NCBI RefSeq assembly: GCF_018326005.1 | Contig: NZ_AP021903.1 | Location: 4,639,001 to 4,703,000, forward strand | Reading direction: 5' to 3' | DNA: 64,000 nt | DNA from: Pseudomonas sp. Seg1 | GTDB taxonomy: Bacteria; Pseudomonadota; Gammaproteobacteria; Pseudomonadales; Pseudomonadaceae | Part shown: in pieces, positions 25,138-34,763 of the stretch | Layout: each line of letters opens with the position of its first letter | How positions within the stretch are numbered: the first letter of the stretch is position 1 | Made by a program: the position numbers and the translations under genes | Notes under the pieces: generated by a model | Databases searched by the model: none | What the model saw: the letters and a program-made list of their open reading frames with translations, nothing else | Told to the model about the DNA's origin: nothing

Positions 25138-27132
25138 TCAGGGTTCGAGACGGCGTTGCTGGTAGATCCAGTCGACGATCTCGCCGTCGGGGGTGTAGCC
25201 GCTGACAGTTTCGCGCAGGAGTTGGCGAACGCGGGAATAATCGTCTTTCTCAACGGCAAAAAGCAGATCGCTCAATCTGACTTTCAACACATCCCAAGGC
25301 AGATGATCCTCGTTGGCCGTCATGATCATCGGGTGTGGTGTAGCGGCTACGTTATCGCCGATCAACAATTCCTCGTAGAGCTTTTCGCCTGGGCGCAAAC
25401 CGGTGAACGCAATGGAGATATCGCCTTGAGGATTACGTTCAGAACGAATGCTCAGACCAGAAAGATGAATCATCTTCTCTGCTAATTCGACGATTCTCAC
25501 AGGTTCTCCCATATCCAGAACAAACACATCGCCGCCCTGACCCATTGAGCCAGCCTGGATGACCAGTTGCGCAGCTTCAGGAATGGTCATGAAATAGCGG
25601 GTGATCTTCGGGTGAGTGACCGTGAGAGGGCCACCGGATTTGATTTGACTGTGAAATAGCGGGATCACCGAACCAGATGACCCCAGCACATTGCCAAAGC
25701 GCACCATGGTAAAACGCGTCTTGTTGACCCGAGATACTTTGTCGTTATCGCCAAACAACACGGGGGCAATTTCACGGCTGAGAGCTTGCAGGGTCATCTC
25801 GGCCAACCGCTTCGTGCTGCCCATGACATTGGTCGGACGTACGGCCTTGTCCGTGGATATCAAGACAAAATTGGAAACCCCGGACTGCAACGCCGCCTGA
25901 GCAGTATTAAGCGTCCCGATAACATTATTGAGCACACCTTCGGCAATATTGTGTTCAACCATGGGCACGTGCTTGTAAGCCGCCGCATGGTAGACCGTTT
26001 CAACTTTCCAGGTCTTCATTACATCCAGAAGTTTGTCCTGGTGCCGAATGGAGCCCAGGATCGGCAACAGACGGACAGTCACCGACTCCCGACAGCCCCG
26101 CTGCTCCAATTCAGACAGAATGCTATAGAGATTGAATTCGCTGTGCTCGAACAACAGAAGTGTTGTCGGACCAAGTGAGAAAATCTGTCGGCAAAGCTCT
26201 GCACCAATCGAACCGCCAGCGCCAGTGACCATCACTGTCTTGCCTTTGATACACCGTTCAAGCAAGTCCGCTTGCGCTGGTACCGAATCGCGTCCCAGAA
26301 GGTCAGCAATATCTACTTCCTGAATGTCTTCGACCTTTACTCGACCGCTGGCAAGGTCGGTGAAGTTGGGTACGCTTCTGACGTGCAGCGGGAAACGCTC
26401 CAGAATAGTGAGGATTTCTCTACGTCGCGCACGGGTAGATGAAGGTAAAGCCAAGAGAATTTCCTGCGCGCCCGTCACGTCGATCATCTGCTGGATATGT
26501 TTGGGCTTGTACACTTGAAGACCCGAAATTGATCGATCGGCAATGCTGGCATCGTCGTCGATAAAAGCCACCGGGCGCATCACCTTGCCCATACGCAGTG
26601 CTGCCACAAGCTGGTTGCCAGCAACACCGGCCCCGTAAATCGCAACTTTGGTCAACCCGTTGTCACGGTTGGCAAACGGCACGTGCTGAGCCGCACTGAA
26701 CCAATCGCCCATAAAATACTGGCGCATGCACAGTCGCAATCCACCGATAATGACCAGGCTGAGCCACCAGTAGTTGAACACGATGGAGCGCGGTACCACA
26801 GACTCATGATTGCTGTACCAATACACCACTAGCGCCAGAATCAGCGAAGACAAACTGACAGCCTTGATAATGGCGATCAAGGCATCGTTACCGAAGTAAC
26901 GCATGACCGCCCGATACATGCCGAAGCGGATAAAAAGAGGAATTGCGACGACAGGAGCGCAGACAAAAAGCCAGAAATGCACCCTGAACGGGTTGTACAT
27001 ATCATCAATACCCAGACGAACGATGAACGCCAACCACAAGGCAGTCCAGACCAAAAAAATGTCTGTGCCGACCTGAATCAGTCGTTTCTGACGCCGGGGG
27101 AGCGCTAACAGACGCTCTCTGACCTTGTCCAT
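25138..27132 (-). CDS. wbpM: Nucleotide-sugar 4,6-dehydratase WbpM (CapD/FlaA1-like)
   Basis: 664 residues from the ATG at 27132, which aligns with the WbpM start; a GTG at 27147 in the same frame is an alternative. Four N-terminal membrane helices (about 25-165) are followed by a CoA-binding-like Rossmann domain (KVAIYGAGVAGNQL) and the large SDR domain with TGAGGSIGAELCRQI (about 310) and the WbpM-type SMK triad in place of SYK (VLISTDKAVRPTNVMGSTKR). It converts UDP-GlcNAc to UDP-4-keto-6-deoxy-GlcNAc, the precursor of QuiNAc/FucNAc. It closes the O-antigen locus and lies next to comEA as in P. aeruginosa. Confidence 0.95.
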   Translation of the reverse strand: MDKVRERLLALPRRQKRLIQVGTDIFLVWTALWLAFIVRLGIDDMYNPFRVHFWLFVCAPVVAIPLFIRFGMYRAVMRYFGNDALIAIIKAVSLSSLILALVVYWYSNHESVVPRSIVFNYWWLSLVIIGGLRLCMRQYFMGDWFSAAQHVPFANRDNGLTKVAIYGAGVAGNQLVAALRMGKVMRPVAFIDDDASIADRSISGLQVYKPKHIQQMIDVTGAQEILLALPSSTRARRREILTILERFPLHVRSVPNFTDLASGRVKVEDIQEVDIADLLGRDSVPAQADLLERCIKGKTVMVTGAGGSIGAELCRQIFSLGPTTLLLFEHSEFNLYSILSELEQRGCRESVTVRLLPILGSIRHQDKLLDVMKTWKVETVYHAAAYKHVPMVEHNIAEGVLNNVIGTLNTAQAALQSGVSNFVLISTDKAVRPTNVMGSTKRLAEMTLQALSREIAPVLFGDNDKVSRVNKTRFTMVRFGNVLGSSGSVIPLFHSQIKSGGPLTVTHPKITRYFMTIPEAAQLVIQAGSMGQGGDVFVLDMGEPVRIVELAEKMIHLSGLSIRSERNPQGDISIAFTGLRPGEKLYEELLIGDNVAATPHPMIMTANEDHLPWDVLKVRLSDLLFAVEKDDYSRVRQLLRETVSGYTPDGEIVDWIYQQRRLEP

Positions 27133-27147
27133 AAACTCTTCAAACAC

Positions 27148-27849
27148 CTCAGAATTCTCCCTTCAGCTGCGCTCAAGCTAGTGAAACCTTATAAGCCCAT
27201 CCCACTCACTTTAAAACCAAAAAAACAGATTTGGTGACCCGTCTTTTTTCGTCAGCATCACCGTCGTCCCTTCAGAACCCGATCCTCGCCACACCCAAAA
27301 TAAAAATTCATTGGCAAATGCCCCCGGCCATCCGGTCGAATCTGAGCAAGTGAGCAGCCTTAAATCCTACAAAGAAAGGTAGATTGACGCAGAAAAGGTG
27401 TGGGAAATGCAAACGTATGAACCTTCCTTATGGTGAACCGAAGTGGAGGCTCACGGTAGAGGTGAAAGCCAAGCGTACACAACAAATCGATTGGTACGGT
27501 ATCGCACCATTCGGGCTATCAAAATACCTTTGTTGCTGTTTACTCGAAATATCTGATGTGTGTTCAGGAAATAATCGATTCGGCATTAACCCGGTCAACA
27601 CCACTTCATCGAGAAGAAACAAGAACGTTATCATCGGAAGCGACGCGCTCTATTCGCGACTCACCGCATTATATTCTTAGAGTTTTACGCCCAGCCTCAG
27701 ATATCGAAGAAAATTAGCCGATGACGCAAAAGCCTTGCATGAAACTTAATAAATTCGGTAAAGCTCACTGTAACTAAAGAAACAAAAAATCAATCGGGAT
27801 GATAAGATCACCCCGGATAGACCAAAGCCAAAAAACATTTAACCCAAAA
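27148..27849. other. 700-base AT-rich gap without a supportable gene
   Basis: Between wbpM and the epimerase gene. It must hold the wbpM promoter and leader. A 98-residue plus-strand frame (27384-27680) has a Cys-rich start but no ribosome site, no family resemblance and poor codon use, so I do not call it. No repeats or IS ends are visible. Confidence 0.6.
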
Positions 27850-28779
27850 CTACAGCCCCGAGGACTTTATCCAGTTATAGGTTTCAAGTATTCCATCCTG
27901 CCAAGCAACCTGAGGACTCCACCCCAAATGGGTTTTGGCGCGATTAATGTCCAAAATGCTTACAGGAATATCCATATTCCGGCCAGGCAAATAATTAACG
28001 GCGATCGACTTTCCGACCGTATGTTCTAGTGTCGAGATAATCTCATTGATACTGATACCCGCGCCAGAACCAATATTGAAGACCTTATAAGGACTACTAT
28101 TACTAAGTGCCAGTTCAATAGCATTGACAACGTCATCAATGAATACGTAATCCCTTACAACTCCACCATCCCCCCAAACATCTATCGGCTCATCGTGTAT
28201 GGCGTGTTGAAAAAACGCCGAAATGACACCCTGATTCTTTTTGTTGGTCTGATACGGTCCATATGGATTGGCAACACGCAGAACACAATAGTCAAGTTTG
28301 TACAGGTGATAATATAGAGAAAGGTACTTCTCAATGGTGAGCTTGCTGACGCCATAGGCGGTTATTGGGTTGTTTTCGGAGGCTTCGGGAGTCGGAATGA
28401 CTGATGGAACGCCATACACCGTTCCACCCGAAGATAAAAATACTATCTTCTTCACCCCGGAATTTACGCATGCATCTAACAGATTCAGCGTCGATACAAC
28501 ATTCGCCTGAAGATCAGCAACACGATTAATATTTGCACTTGCTGGCGTAGAAGCGTTAACCAGATGAATCACTGTATCGCAATCACCAATTGCGTTCGCA
28601 ATCTGGTTGGCGTCGGCAAAATCACCCTCAATCCACTTGCATTTCTTGAATGCATCCTTATACATGGGATTTCGACCGAAGGCTTTGACATTGGGGTATT
28701 TCTCCCCAAGCTTTTCGCAAAGACGGGAACCAATAAATCCGCTGGCGCCTAAGACTATACAACGAGGATTGTTATGCAT
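27850..28779 (-). CDS. NAD-dependent epimerase/dehydratase (GalE-like)
   Basis: 309 residues from the ATG at 28779 (MHNNPRCIVLGASG); the frame is open to 28812. Extended-SDR features: GASGFIGSRLCEKLG (nucleotide binding), DTVIHLVNAS, SSGGTVYGVP and the catalytic Tyr-Lys in TAYGVSKLTIEKY, then RVANPYGPYQ and NIGSGAGISINEI. These are typical of UDP-hexose 4-epimerases. It probably makes a galactose-type nucleotide sugar for the O-antigen and may substitute for the ruined galE at 33.6 kb. An in-frame G6 run (28170-28175) here is intact. Last gene of the minus-strand GT unit. Confidence 0.85.
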   Translation of the reverse strand: MHNNPRCIVLGASGFIGSRLCEKLGEKYPNVKAFGRNPMYKDAFKKCKWIEGDFADANQIANAIGDCDTVIHLVNASTPASANINRVADLQANVVSTLNLLDACVNSGVKKIVFLSSGGTVYGVPSVIPTPEASENNPITAYGVSKLTIEKYLSLYYHLYKLDYCVLRVANPYGPYQTNKKNQGVISAFFQHAIHDEPIDVWGDGGVVRDYVFIDDVVNAIELALSNSSPYKVFNIGSGAGISINEIISTLEHTVGKSIAVNYLPGRNMDIPVSILDINRAKTHLGWSPQVAWQDGILETYNWIKSSGL

Positions 28780-28795
28780 TACCGGGCCCTGCAAA

Positions 28796-30016
28796 TTAGT
28801 TATCAATTTCAATTAACGCATTCTTGAGCTTTTCAGCTTCTAATTCCCAACTGGAAAAATTCGCAGTCTCCAGTCCCTCAGAGCGAATTGCAGCATGCGT
28901 CTCTGGGCGCTGTAACAGCTCACAAACTGCGTCAGCGAGACGTTCAGGTACTGCTTCAGTCAGGATGGAATTACGATCATTCAACAGCCACTCAGTGCAA
29001 GGAGCACGATTGCTGACAACAGGCACCCCACACGCCATCAACTCTAGCGGAAGGAGCGACAGATTCGTAAACGAGAGCACAAGAGCCACATCGCACTGGT
29101 TGTAGAGATCGGGTAGATCACTAACTTTCATGGTCCCGGCATTCACGTGAGCGAACGGTATTTTAAAGGACGAAACGTCCCAACCGGCAAATATAACCTC
29201 CACATCGGGAATTCGCTTGACTACTTCATTCAACGTAATCAACCCAAGCTCAAAGGCGCGCCGCGGAGTAGGAGGACGGGCATAGAAGAAGACCTTCTTC
29301 CCAGTTGTTCTTTTCGCCTCTTTGACTTTATACAAAGCACGATCATATGAAAAACCAATAGGATATGCATCAGCCCCATATTCCGCTCGAAGCTTGTTTG
29401 CCAGCCAATCTCCGGCAGTTATACAGTTGAATCCGAAAGAATATGTAGCTTCGGCCAGCGCAGACTCCGATCCGACAGCATAAAAATAGGGCTCAAAATC
29501 CTGAACAAAATAACATTTATGCTTGGCATTTTGAAAGTTGCGAACATAGTAAGCGGTCTGCCAGGATGTTGCCATCATGTAGTAAGAAGCCGGAACAGAA
29601 GCCAGACCATCATACACTTGAGCTTTTAATGGGAAAAACCAGTCAGAGATCTGTCTCTTTGCTTGTTTAATGTCGTATTCCGGGTGAGACCCGACGATTA
29701 CAACCCGACACTCGTAGCCGAGCTTCTCTAGCAGGAACACAAAACGGAAAATATTGAGGTGCCCGCCTGATCCTTTGCCATAAGCAGGTACAACCCATGT
29801 AACCGTGTTTGCTTCAGCACTCCCTTCCACATAGGTCACACCTGAAGGTTGGTAGAGTGCAAAATCATAAAAACCAAGAACATCATTCTTTGTAAAAATC
29901 GCCGACTTGTTTGACTCGATGCTTTCAATCGTTTTCTTTACCAGGGGCAGCAGTCCGTGCGTACGATAATAGCTTATCGCTTGCTTGGCTTTGTTCTTCG
30001 CGACTGTAAAATTCAT
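28796..30016 (-). CDS. Glycosyltransferase, WsaF-like (GT4-type fold)
   Basis: 406 residues. After about 65 N-terminal residues it has TVTWVVPAYGKGSGGHLNIF, the block I associate with WsaF-type rhamnosyltransferases. The C-terminal half is a GT-B donor domain with KVFFYARPPTPRRAFELG, VEVIFAGWDVS, YNQCDVALVLSFTNLSLLPL and ELMACGVPVVSNRAP. It probably transfers rhamnose or another hexose to the growing O-antigen in the cytoplasm. It starts 8 bases after the upstream GT2 stop and its end overlaps the leader of the epimerase, so it is co-transcribed. Confidence 0.85.
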   Translation of the reverse strand: MNFTVAKNKAKQAISYYRTHGLLPLVKKTIESIESNKSAIFTKNDVLGFYDFALYQPSGVTYVEGSAEANTVTWVVPAYGKGSGGHLNIFRFVFLLEKLGYECRVVIVGSHPEYDIKQAKRQISDWFFPLKAQVYDGLASVPASYYMMATSWQTAYYVRNFQNAKHKCYFVQDFEPYFYAVGSESALAEATYSFGFNCITAGDWLANKLRAEYGADAYPIGFSYDRALYKVKEAKRTTGKKVFFYARPPTPRRAFELGLITLNEVVKRIPDVEVIFAGWDVSSFKIPFAHVNAGTMKVSDLPDLYNQCDVALVLSFTNLSLLPLELMACGVPVVSNRAPCTEWLLNDRNSILTEAVPERLADAVCELLQRPETHAAIRSEGLETANFSSWELEAEKLKNALIEIDN

Positions 30017-30024
30017 GGAAATCC

Positions 30025-30990
30025 CTACTGAGCAAATAACTTTTTATCGCGAGATATACGGCTGACAATTGCGGCGGGTATTCTGTCACCTCGTGCTCCC
30101 AAGTAATGTCCCAAAACCCGCATCACATTATCCACCAACGCGTGAAGGACGATTCCGGGGGAGCCTTTCAGTAATCCTGTTTTTTTGGCGAAGCTGATGT
30201 CTCTCCGACTCAGTGCGGCAACAGAACGGATCATGGACTTGAGATCTGGAGAAAGAACGTATCCGAAAAAACGCCGAAACGCATAGCTCTCATCGAAGCT
30301 GCGCTGGAAGCGCTCGAACAACGTGTAGTCATGAGAATGATAAACAGCGCCAGCTTCGGAGTACGCTTTGCGATACCCAGCCTCGATAATAAGCTTGGCC
30401 CATGCCTGATCCTCAGCAAAGTCAACATCCGGATAGGGTATGGACTCCCATACCGAGCGCCTGATCAACGCATTATTGTCCGAAAAAAAATGTAAAAACT
30501 GCCTGTATCCAACATCATTGGCATAACGACTTTCATCTTCCATATGAACGATCGGAAAGGAGTCAAAACCGCCGAAATGAAGTTCCAGTTCTCTTTTTGT
30601 GAAAATTGACGCGTTTGGGTAAGCTATATGACGACCAAATACTCCAGCAATTCTTTCGTCGCTTTCTGCGCAAGAGACCAAGTTAGCCAACCAGTCATGA
30701 TTAACAGGCTTGGCGTCATGAGTAATAACCGCGACAAACTCACCCCTGGATTTCGAGATAGCAAGATTGCGTGTGCGGCCATGGCCAAACTCAATGGAAG
30801 GAATCTCGATTAGCGACGCCTGAGGAAAACTTCGTACAAACTCAACCGTGCCATCTTTAGAACCGGAATCGATAACTATTATTTCAAATGGCCAATCGGT
30901 TTTTTGCGCAACAACCGCGCTGAGAACGTCCTGAAAAATCATCCCAGGGTTCTTTGTAGGTATTATGACGGAGGCTTTTATGGTGTTCAT
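30025..30990 (-). CDS. Glycosyltransferase family 2 (rhamnosyltransferase-like)
   Basis: 321 residues from the ATG at 30990 (MNTIKASVIIPTKNPG). GT-A fold: SVIIPTKN, the DSGSKDGTVEF motif, GHGRTRNLAISKSRGEFVAV and a THDAKP metal-binding region, then FAEDQAWAKLIIEAGYRKAY with the acidic catalytic motif. The GxGRTRN/THDA pattern is typical of RfbF/WbbL-like rhamnosyltransferases. It uses a nucleotide-sugar donor, probably dTDP-rhamnose from RmlBDA, and acts on lipid-linked O-antigen at the inner face of the membrane. Confidence 0.85.
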   Translation of the reverse strand: MNTIKASVIIPTKNPGMIFQDVLSAVVAQKTDWPFEIIVIDSGSKDGTVEFVRSFPQASLIEIPSIEFGHGRTRNLAISKSRGEFVAVITHDAKPVNHDWLANLVSCAESDERIAGVFGRHIAYPNASIFTKRELELHFGGFDSFPIVHMEDESRYANDVGYRQFLHFFSDNNALIRRSVWESIPYPDVDFAEDQAWAKLIIEAGYRKAYSEAGAVYHSHDYTLFERFQRSFDESYAFRRFFGYVLSPDLKSMIRSVAALSRRDISFAKKTGLLKGSPGIVLHALVDNVMRVLGHYLGARGDRIPAAIVSRISRDKKLFAQ

Positions 30991-31008
30991 ATTAGGCTCT
31001 AATAGCAA

Positions 31009-31507
31009 CGGACATGCTATTCAGTTAATTTTCATCCGTGCATTACGTATTTGTATCAGTTTTCGACCATTTTCCGGGAAATGCACACCTGAATACGGCC
31101 ATCCAACAATTTGTACTCCGCCCTGGGCAAAAACGAAGTTGTTTCCATATGATTGAGCCAAAAAATCTATGGATTTTTCAGCGCTCCATATTTGACGAAC
31201 ACAATGAGAAGATTCCAGCAGGCTCATTGTGGCAACGGTATGCGCAGAAAAGGATTCGCCGAGACGTACCCTGGTACAGGCGAACAATCAATTTGCTCAG
31301 ATCCTCGCGCCAATGCTGAGCGATCCAGTGGGTGCCGCCGCGGTTGACTGGCATAACCTGACATCAATGGCCGCCCTCATGAGCAGAAAACTATTGAAAA
31401 CGCTTGTACATTATCATACGCAGGCCAGAGAGGCATTCGGTGAGGGCATGCAGCAGCTCGGCGAGACAGCCATTCCCGTGTTTGACGCAGCGCACACTCT
31501 TGAGCCT
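31009..31507. other. Gap with coding-like remnants inside the O-antigen locus
   Basis: Between two glycosyltransferase genes. Plus-strand frame 31229-31597 reads like part of a real soluble helical protein (AVDWHNLTSMAALMSRKLLK, YHTQAREAFGEGMQQLGET), but it has no good start and runs into the antisense of a real gene. Minus-strand frame 31021-31287 ends plausibly (GWPYSGVHFPENGRKLIQIR) but begins without a ribosome site. I read both as decayed fragments of former genes and do not recognise either. Confidence 0.4.
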
Positions 31508-32548
31508 TCATATTTTCCCGAGGCAGGCCGCGACGATCAAGCTGATGTTGGCCGCGTGCGTCTGACGATAGATACCAGCCCTGTAGAACTCACATAGCCG
31601 CCCTTTGAAGCCCAGGGTACGCCCGGCTTCAAAGTGTTCAAGCGTTGCTCGGGCTTCTTGAGTCAGCAATGGATAAAAGGCCCTGAGAATTTCGAGATTC
31701 GCGTCATTCCACTCGACAAATCGCCCCGAGAGCATATTGCGGACCCTAAAGAGGCGATCTTTGTAGCTCGCATTCGCCCCGATAATGTTACCCCCATGCT
31801 GCCGATAGTCCAGAGTTGCTCCAGAGTCGTAGAACGTGCAGCCACCGCACGCAGTGACCAATAAATACGCAAGCCAATCATGCGCTACCACCGTGGAATC
31901 CTCAGGAACGCTCAAAAGGACTTCCCGAGCAGCCTGATTGATCAGCATGGTATTCGCACCCGCAAGGCTCTGGACGAGTGCGTTCTGAAAAGATGGCGGA
32001 CGAGCGAAAAGAGGGGAGAATCCGATCGGACTACCCTCGGCATCAGTCAGCCTGGTTCTTGAACAATATAATGCCGGCTTCTGCTCTGGCATGGACGCCA
32101 AACGGACCACGCTGCGCTCAAGCTTGTCATCGAACCAGACATCATCCTGATCGCTAAACGCGTAATAACGCGCTTGCACCTCAGGTCTTTTGAGGAGCGA
32201 CATGAAGTTCTTTGCGAAGCCTTGGCAAGGCCCGTCAAAAACGAATAGCTTGCCGCTCCCCCAGCGACGCTGATACTCATCAAGTATATCGCGCGTCGAA
32301 TCAGCAGACGAATCGTCCGAAACGTAAAGCGTCCAGTCACGATAGGACTGCCGACCGAAAGAGTCTAACTGCTCCCGCAGGAATGAAGAGCCGTTGTAGG
32401 TGCACATCAGTATTGCGACATCGGCGCGCTCTTCATCAGCACCTGCGCCCTGCAACTCAGGCAAGTCGCTTACCAACCCAACGCCGCGACCCTTATTTTT
32501 TTCTGTAAGCTGGATTTTCAAAGATTTATTCGCTAGCAAATTGCCCAT
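31508..32548 (-). CDS. Glycosyltransferase family 2
   Basis: 346 residues. After about 40 variable residues comes the GT-A core: VAILMCTYNGSSFLREQLDS, YVSDDSSADSTRDIL, KNFMSLLK, and YAFSDQDDVWFDDKLERSV with the DQDD metal motif. Then come HDWLAYLLVTACGG and DYRQHGGNIIGA, typical of rhamnosyl- and galactosyltransferases of LPS clusters. The C-terminus (ISLIVAACLGKI) looks complete. It shares its architecture with the GT2 at 41.3 kb. First gene of the minus-strand unit, with about 0.5 kb of debris between it and the next GT. Confidence 0.87.
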   Translation of the reverse strand: MGNLLANKSLKIQLTEKNKGRGVGLVSDLPELQGAGADEERADVAILMCTYNGSSFLREQLDSFGRQSYRDWTLYVSDDSSADSTRDILDEYQRRWGSGKLFVFDGPCQGFAKNFMSLLKRPEVQARYYAFSDQDDVWFDDKLERSVVRLASMPEQKPALYCSRTRLTDAEGSPIGFSPLFARPPSFQNALVQSLAGANTMLINQAAREVLLSVPEDSTVVAHDWLAYLLVTACGGCTFYDSGATLDYRQHGGNIIGANASYKDRLFRVRNMLSGRFVEWNDANLEILRAFYPLLTQEARATLEHFEAGRTLGFKGRLCEFYRAGIYRQTHAANISLIVAACLGKI

Positions 32549-33621
32549 TGTAACCCTAGCGATGACGGAGGTCGAAGCGGATATTTGCTTCCCATTGATT
32601 TAGCCAAACCGAGGCATCGGTAAAGTCTGCTTTGCGAACTGATCATCACTTTTTTGGAGTCAAGCATGCCGTCGTAGCGCAATGGGTGCCTCGCCCGCCA
32701 TTGGCATTTGAGGTTCAGCCTGGGGGAATACCCCTTCCGTCCCAGCTGAAAGCCCAAAACCAGGCTTCTTGAAGCTGCCGCGTGCCATCCAGGGGGGTGC
32801 CCACGCCAATCAATGTGGACAGGCAACCGCGCCGAACTGATGGCAATAGAAAATTCACCCACTCTAGATTACAATCTGCGGCGCTATGGCCAGCAGCTAC
32901 TTTACAGGAGTCAAAGGCGAGCGCCGGATCGGATTCAATGAATACGAAAATGAAAACACAACCCTACCCTTAGATAACACTTTAGGGGAGTAAGCCAAGT
33001 TTCAGGAATAGAGAATGACGTCGGTCACAGGCGGTGGAGGGTTGATAAATGCAAAACTTATGCAGGACTTTCAGCCTGTATCTGATCGAATGGTCAAATT
33101 CATCAAGGAAGTTAACTATTCGGATAAACGCAAGAACGAACTCCCACAACATCGGGATGAAGCACGTTTTTTCATGCGAATTTTGATCAATTACTCCCTG
33201 TTTGTTTCTGCTATTCCTGACCGCGCGCAGGCTGATTTCCTTAGCCATGTGCAGGGCAACAGCGCCTTGCGAAAATCTCAGGATGGAAAACCTGGACCTC
33301 TCGCCACGCTTTCCGACTCCTTGGCAAATACAGATTGTCGTAAGCGCCTTGATCAGCACTTAGCGAGCCACATCTAATGCAGGCCCAGTCTACCTGTGAC
33401 CGCGGCCCGCACCTCAAGAGGCTAAAGCGCCTCTCACCCCCTGAAACACATTTGGCTATCAACATTCGCGGCTGCAGCCAGACTGCCTCGGACCAGAGAT
33501 GACCAGCCAGATGTGATTTTGCCCTTGAGGAAGACAATGTGACACCTCCTCGCATACTTAAACATGACGTTACCGCACGCAAACTAGCGAGCACAGCGTG
33601 GACACACAAAGAGGTATATCT
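32549..33621. other. 1.07-kb gap without a supportable gene
   Basis: Lies between divergent glycosyltransferase and galE-remnant/wzm units, so it must contain both promoters. Open frames on both strands (32533-32862 minus, 33015-33377 plus, 33241-33609 minus) have unnatural composition and no ribosome sites. The length, beside a half-deleted galE, suggests recombination scars or an eroded gene. I recognise no IS or transposase motif. Confidence 0.5.
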
Positions 33622-33936
33622 ATGATTTTAGTTACAGGTGGAGCAGGCTACATTGGCTCGCACACTGTCATAGCTCTTGCTCAGGCGAGCTGTAAAACGC
33701 TGATTCCAGACAATTTTTCCGACAGCCATCACTCTGCTCACGACATACTGGAACCCCGTCCGAACTTCATCGGAGGTGACATCCGGAATAGTGTTTTGCT
33801 GGAGAGTGTTTTCAAGCAGCACCTTGGCTCCTCCCATGCAGAAAGTGTTTGGGGCTGGAAGACGAGCCGTGGCCTAGAGCAGATGTGCGCAGACAGTTGG
33901 CGCTGGCAAGAACGAAACCCAGAGGGATACCAATGA
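33622..33936 (+). pseudogene. galE: galE remnant: both ends of UDP-glucose 4-epimerase fused by an internal deletion
   Basis: 104 codons from the ATG at 33622 (GAGGTATATCT upstream). The first 70 residues are a typical GalE start ([20 protein letters not shown], then NFIGGDIRNSVLLESVF). After about QHLGSSH the frame continues directly into a GalE C-terminus (WGWKTSRGLEQMCADSWRWQ, then ERNPEGY). Roughly 230 residues, including the catalytic Ser/Tyr-Lys region, are missing, so it cannot be an active epimerase. The reading frame is preserved across the deletion, and its stop overlaps the wzm start as ATGA, which may keep translational coupling. Confidence 0.88.
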
Positions 33937-34763
33937 ACCCACACGCCAATCAACCTACCTCCATCTTCGCGTTGACCCGAAGCCTTTGTACCAATCGTCG
34001 GTTGATCATGCAGATGATCAAGCGGGAGGTGGTAGGACGCTACAAAGGGTCTATGATGGGCCTGCTTTGGTCATTTTTGAACCCTGTTTTCATGTTGCTT
34101 ATATATACCTTCGTTTTTTCGGTAGTATTTAAAGCACGCTGGAATGTTGACACTGGGGAAACCAAAACTCAGTTTGCTGTCGTCTTGTTTGTCGGAATGA
34201 TTGTACAAAGCCTGTTTGCCGAAGTACTGAATCGAGCACCAGGGTTAATTATCGGCAATACTAATTATGTAAAAAAAGTAGTGTTTCCTCTGGAGATACT
34301 TCCGGTGATCAGCTTGGGGGCCGCACTGTTCCACTGCGCAGTTAGTTTCATTGTGCTGTTGGGAGCCTTTGTTATTTTGAACGGCTTTTTACATTGGACA
34401 GCTATTTTTGCACCACTCATTATCGTGCCATTGATAATCATGACACTAGGGTTTGCATGGATGCTGGCGTCGCTCGGAGTTTTCCTACGCGACATTGGGC
34501 AAACCATCGGCGTACTAATGACGGTTATGACCTTTCTTGCCCCGGTTTTTTATCCTGTCAGCGCCTTGCCTGAAAACCTCCGACCTATAATGAACGCCAA
34601 CCCATTAACGATGATCATCGAACAGCAAAGGGCGGTGTTGATTTTTGGGCAAATGCCGGACTGGTATGGGTTAGGAATATATACGCTAGTGGCGATCGCC
34701 ATTGCTTGCCTGGGCTACGCCTGGTTCCAAAAAACGAGAAAAGGATTTGCTGATGTCCTCTGA
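33933..34763 (+). CDS. wzm: O-antigen ABC transporter permease Wzm
   Basis: 276 residues from the ATG at 33933, which shares bases with the galE-remnant stop (ATGA); AGAGGG lies upstream. The ABC-2 polysaccharide exporter pattern is clear: an amphipathic N-terminus with IKREVVGRYKGSMMGLLWSF (the conserved RYKGSxLG block), then six hydrophobic segments, with FPVSALP-like VFYPVSALPENLRPIMNANP between helices 5 and 6. With Wzt it flips lipid-linked O-antigen across the inner membrane. Codon use is more AT-rich than in the flanking core genes, consistent with a transferred O-antigen block. Confidence 0.93.
   Translation: MNPHANQPTSIFALTRSLCTNRRLIMQMIKREVVGRYKGSMMGLLWSFLNPVFMLLIYTFVFSVVFKARWNVDTGETKTQFAVVLFVGMIVQSLFAEVLNRAPGLIIGNTNYVKKVVFPLEILPVISLGAALFHCAVSFIVLLGAFVILNGFLHWTAIFAPLIIVPLIIMTLGFAWMLASLGVFLRDIGQTIGVLMTVMTFLAPVFYPVSALPENLRPIMNANPLTMIIEQQRAVLIFGQMPDWYGLGIYTLVAIAIACLGYAWFQKTRKGFADVL

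Noticed and set aside
27384-27680. 98-residue Cys-containing frame in the wbpM-epimerase gap
   Set aside because: The CGKC start suggested a zinc-ribbon protein, but there is no second Cys pair at the right spacing, no ribosome site and no recognisable fold.
32533-32862. 109-residue minus-strand frame upstream of a GT2 gene
   Set aside because: Overlaps the GT2 start; composition is basic and Trp/His-rich without any motif, so it looks like random translation.
33015-33377. 120-residue plus-strand frame before the galE remnant
   Set aside because: GGGGAG lies upstream but about 25 bases from the start with a stop in between; no family resemblance.
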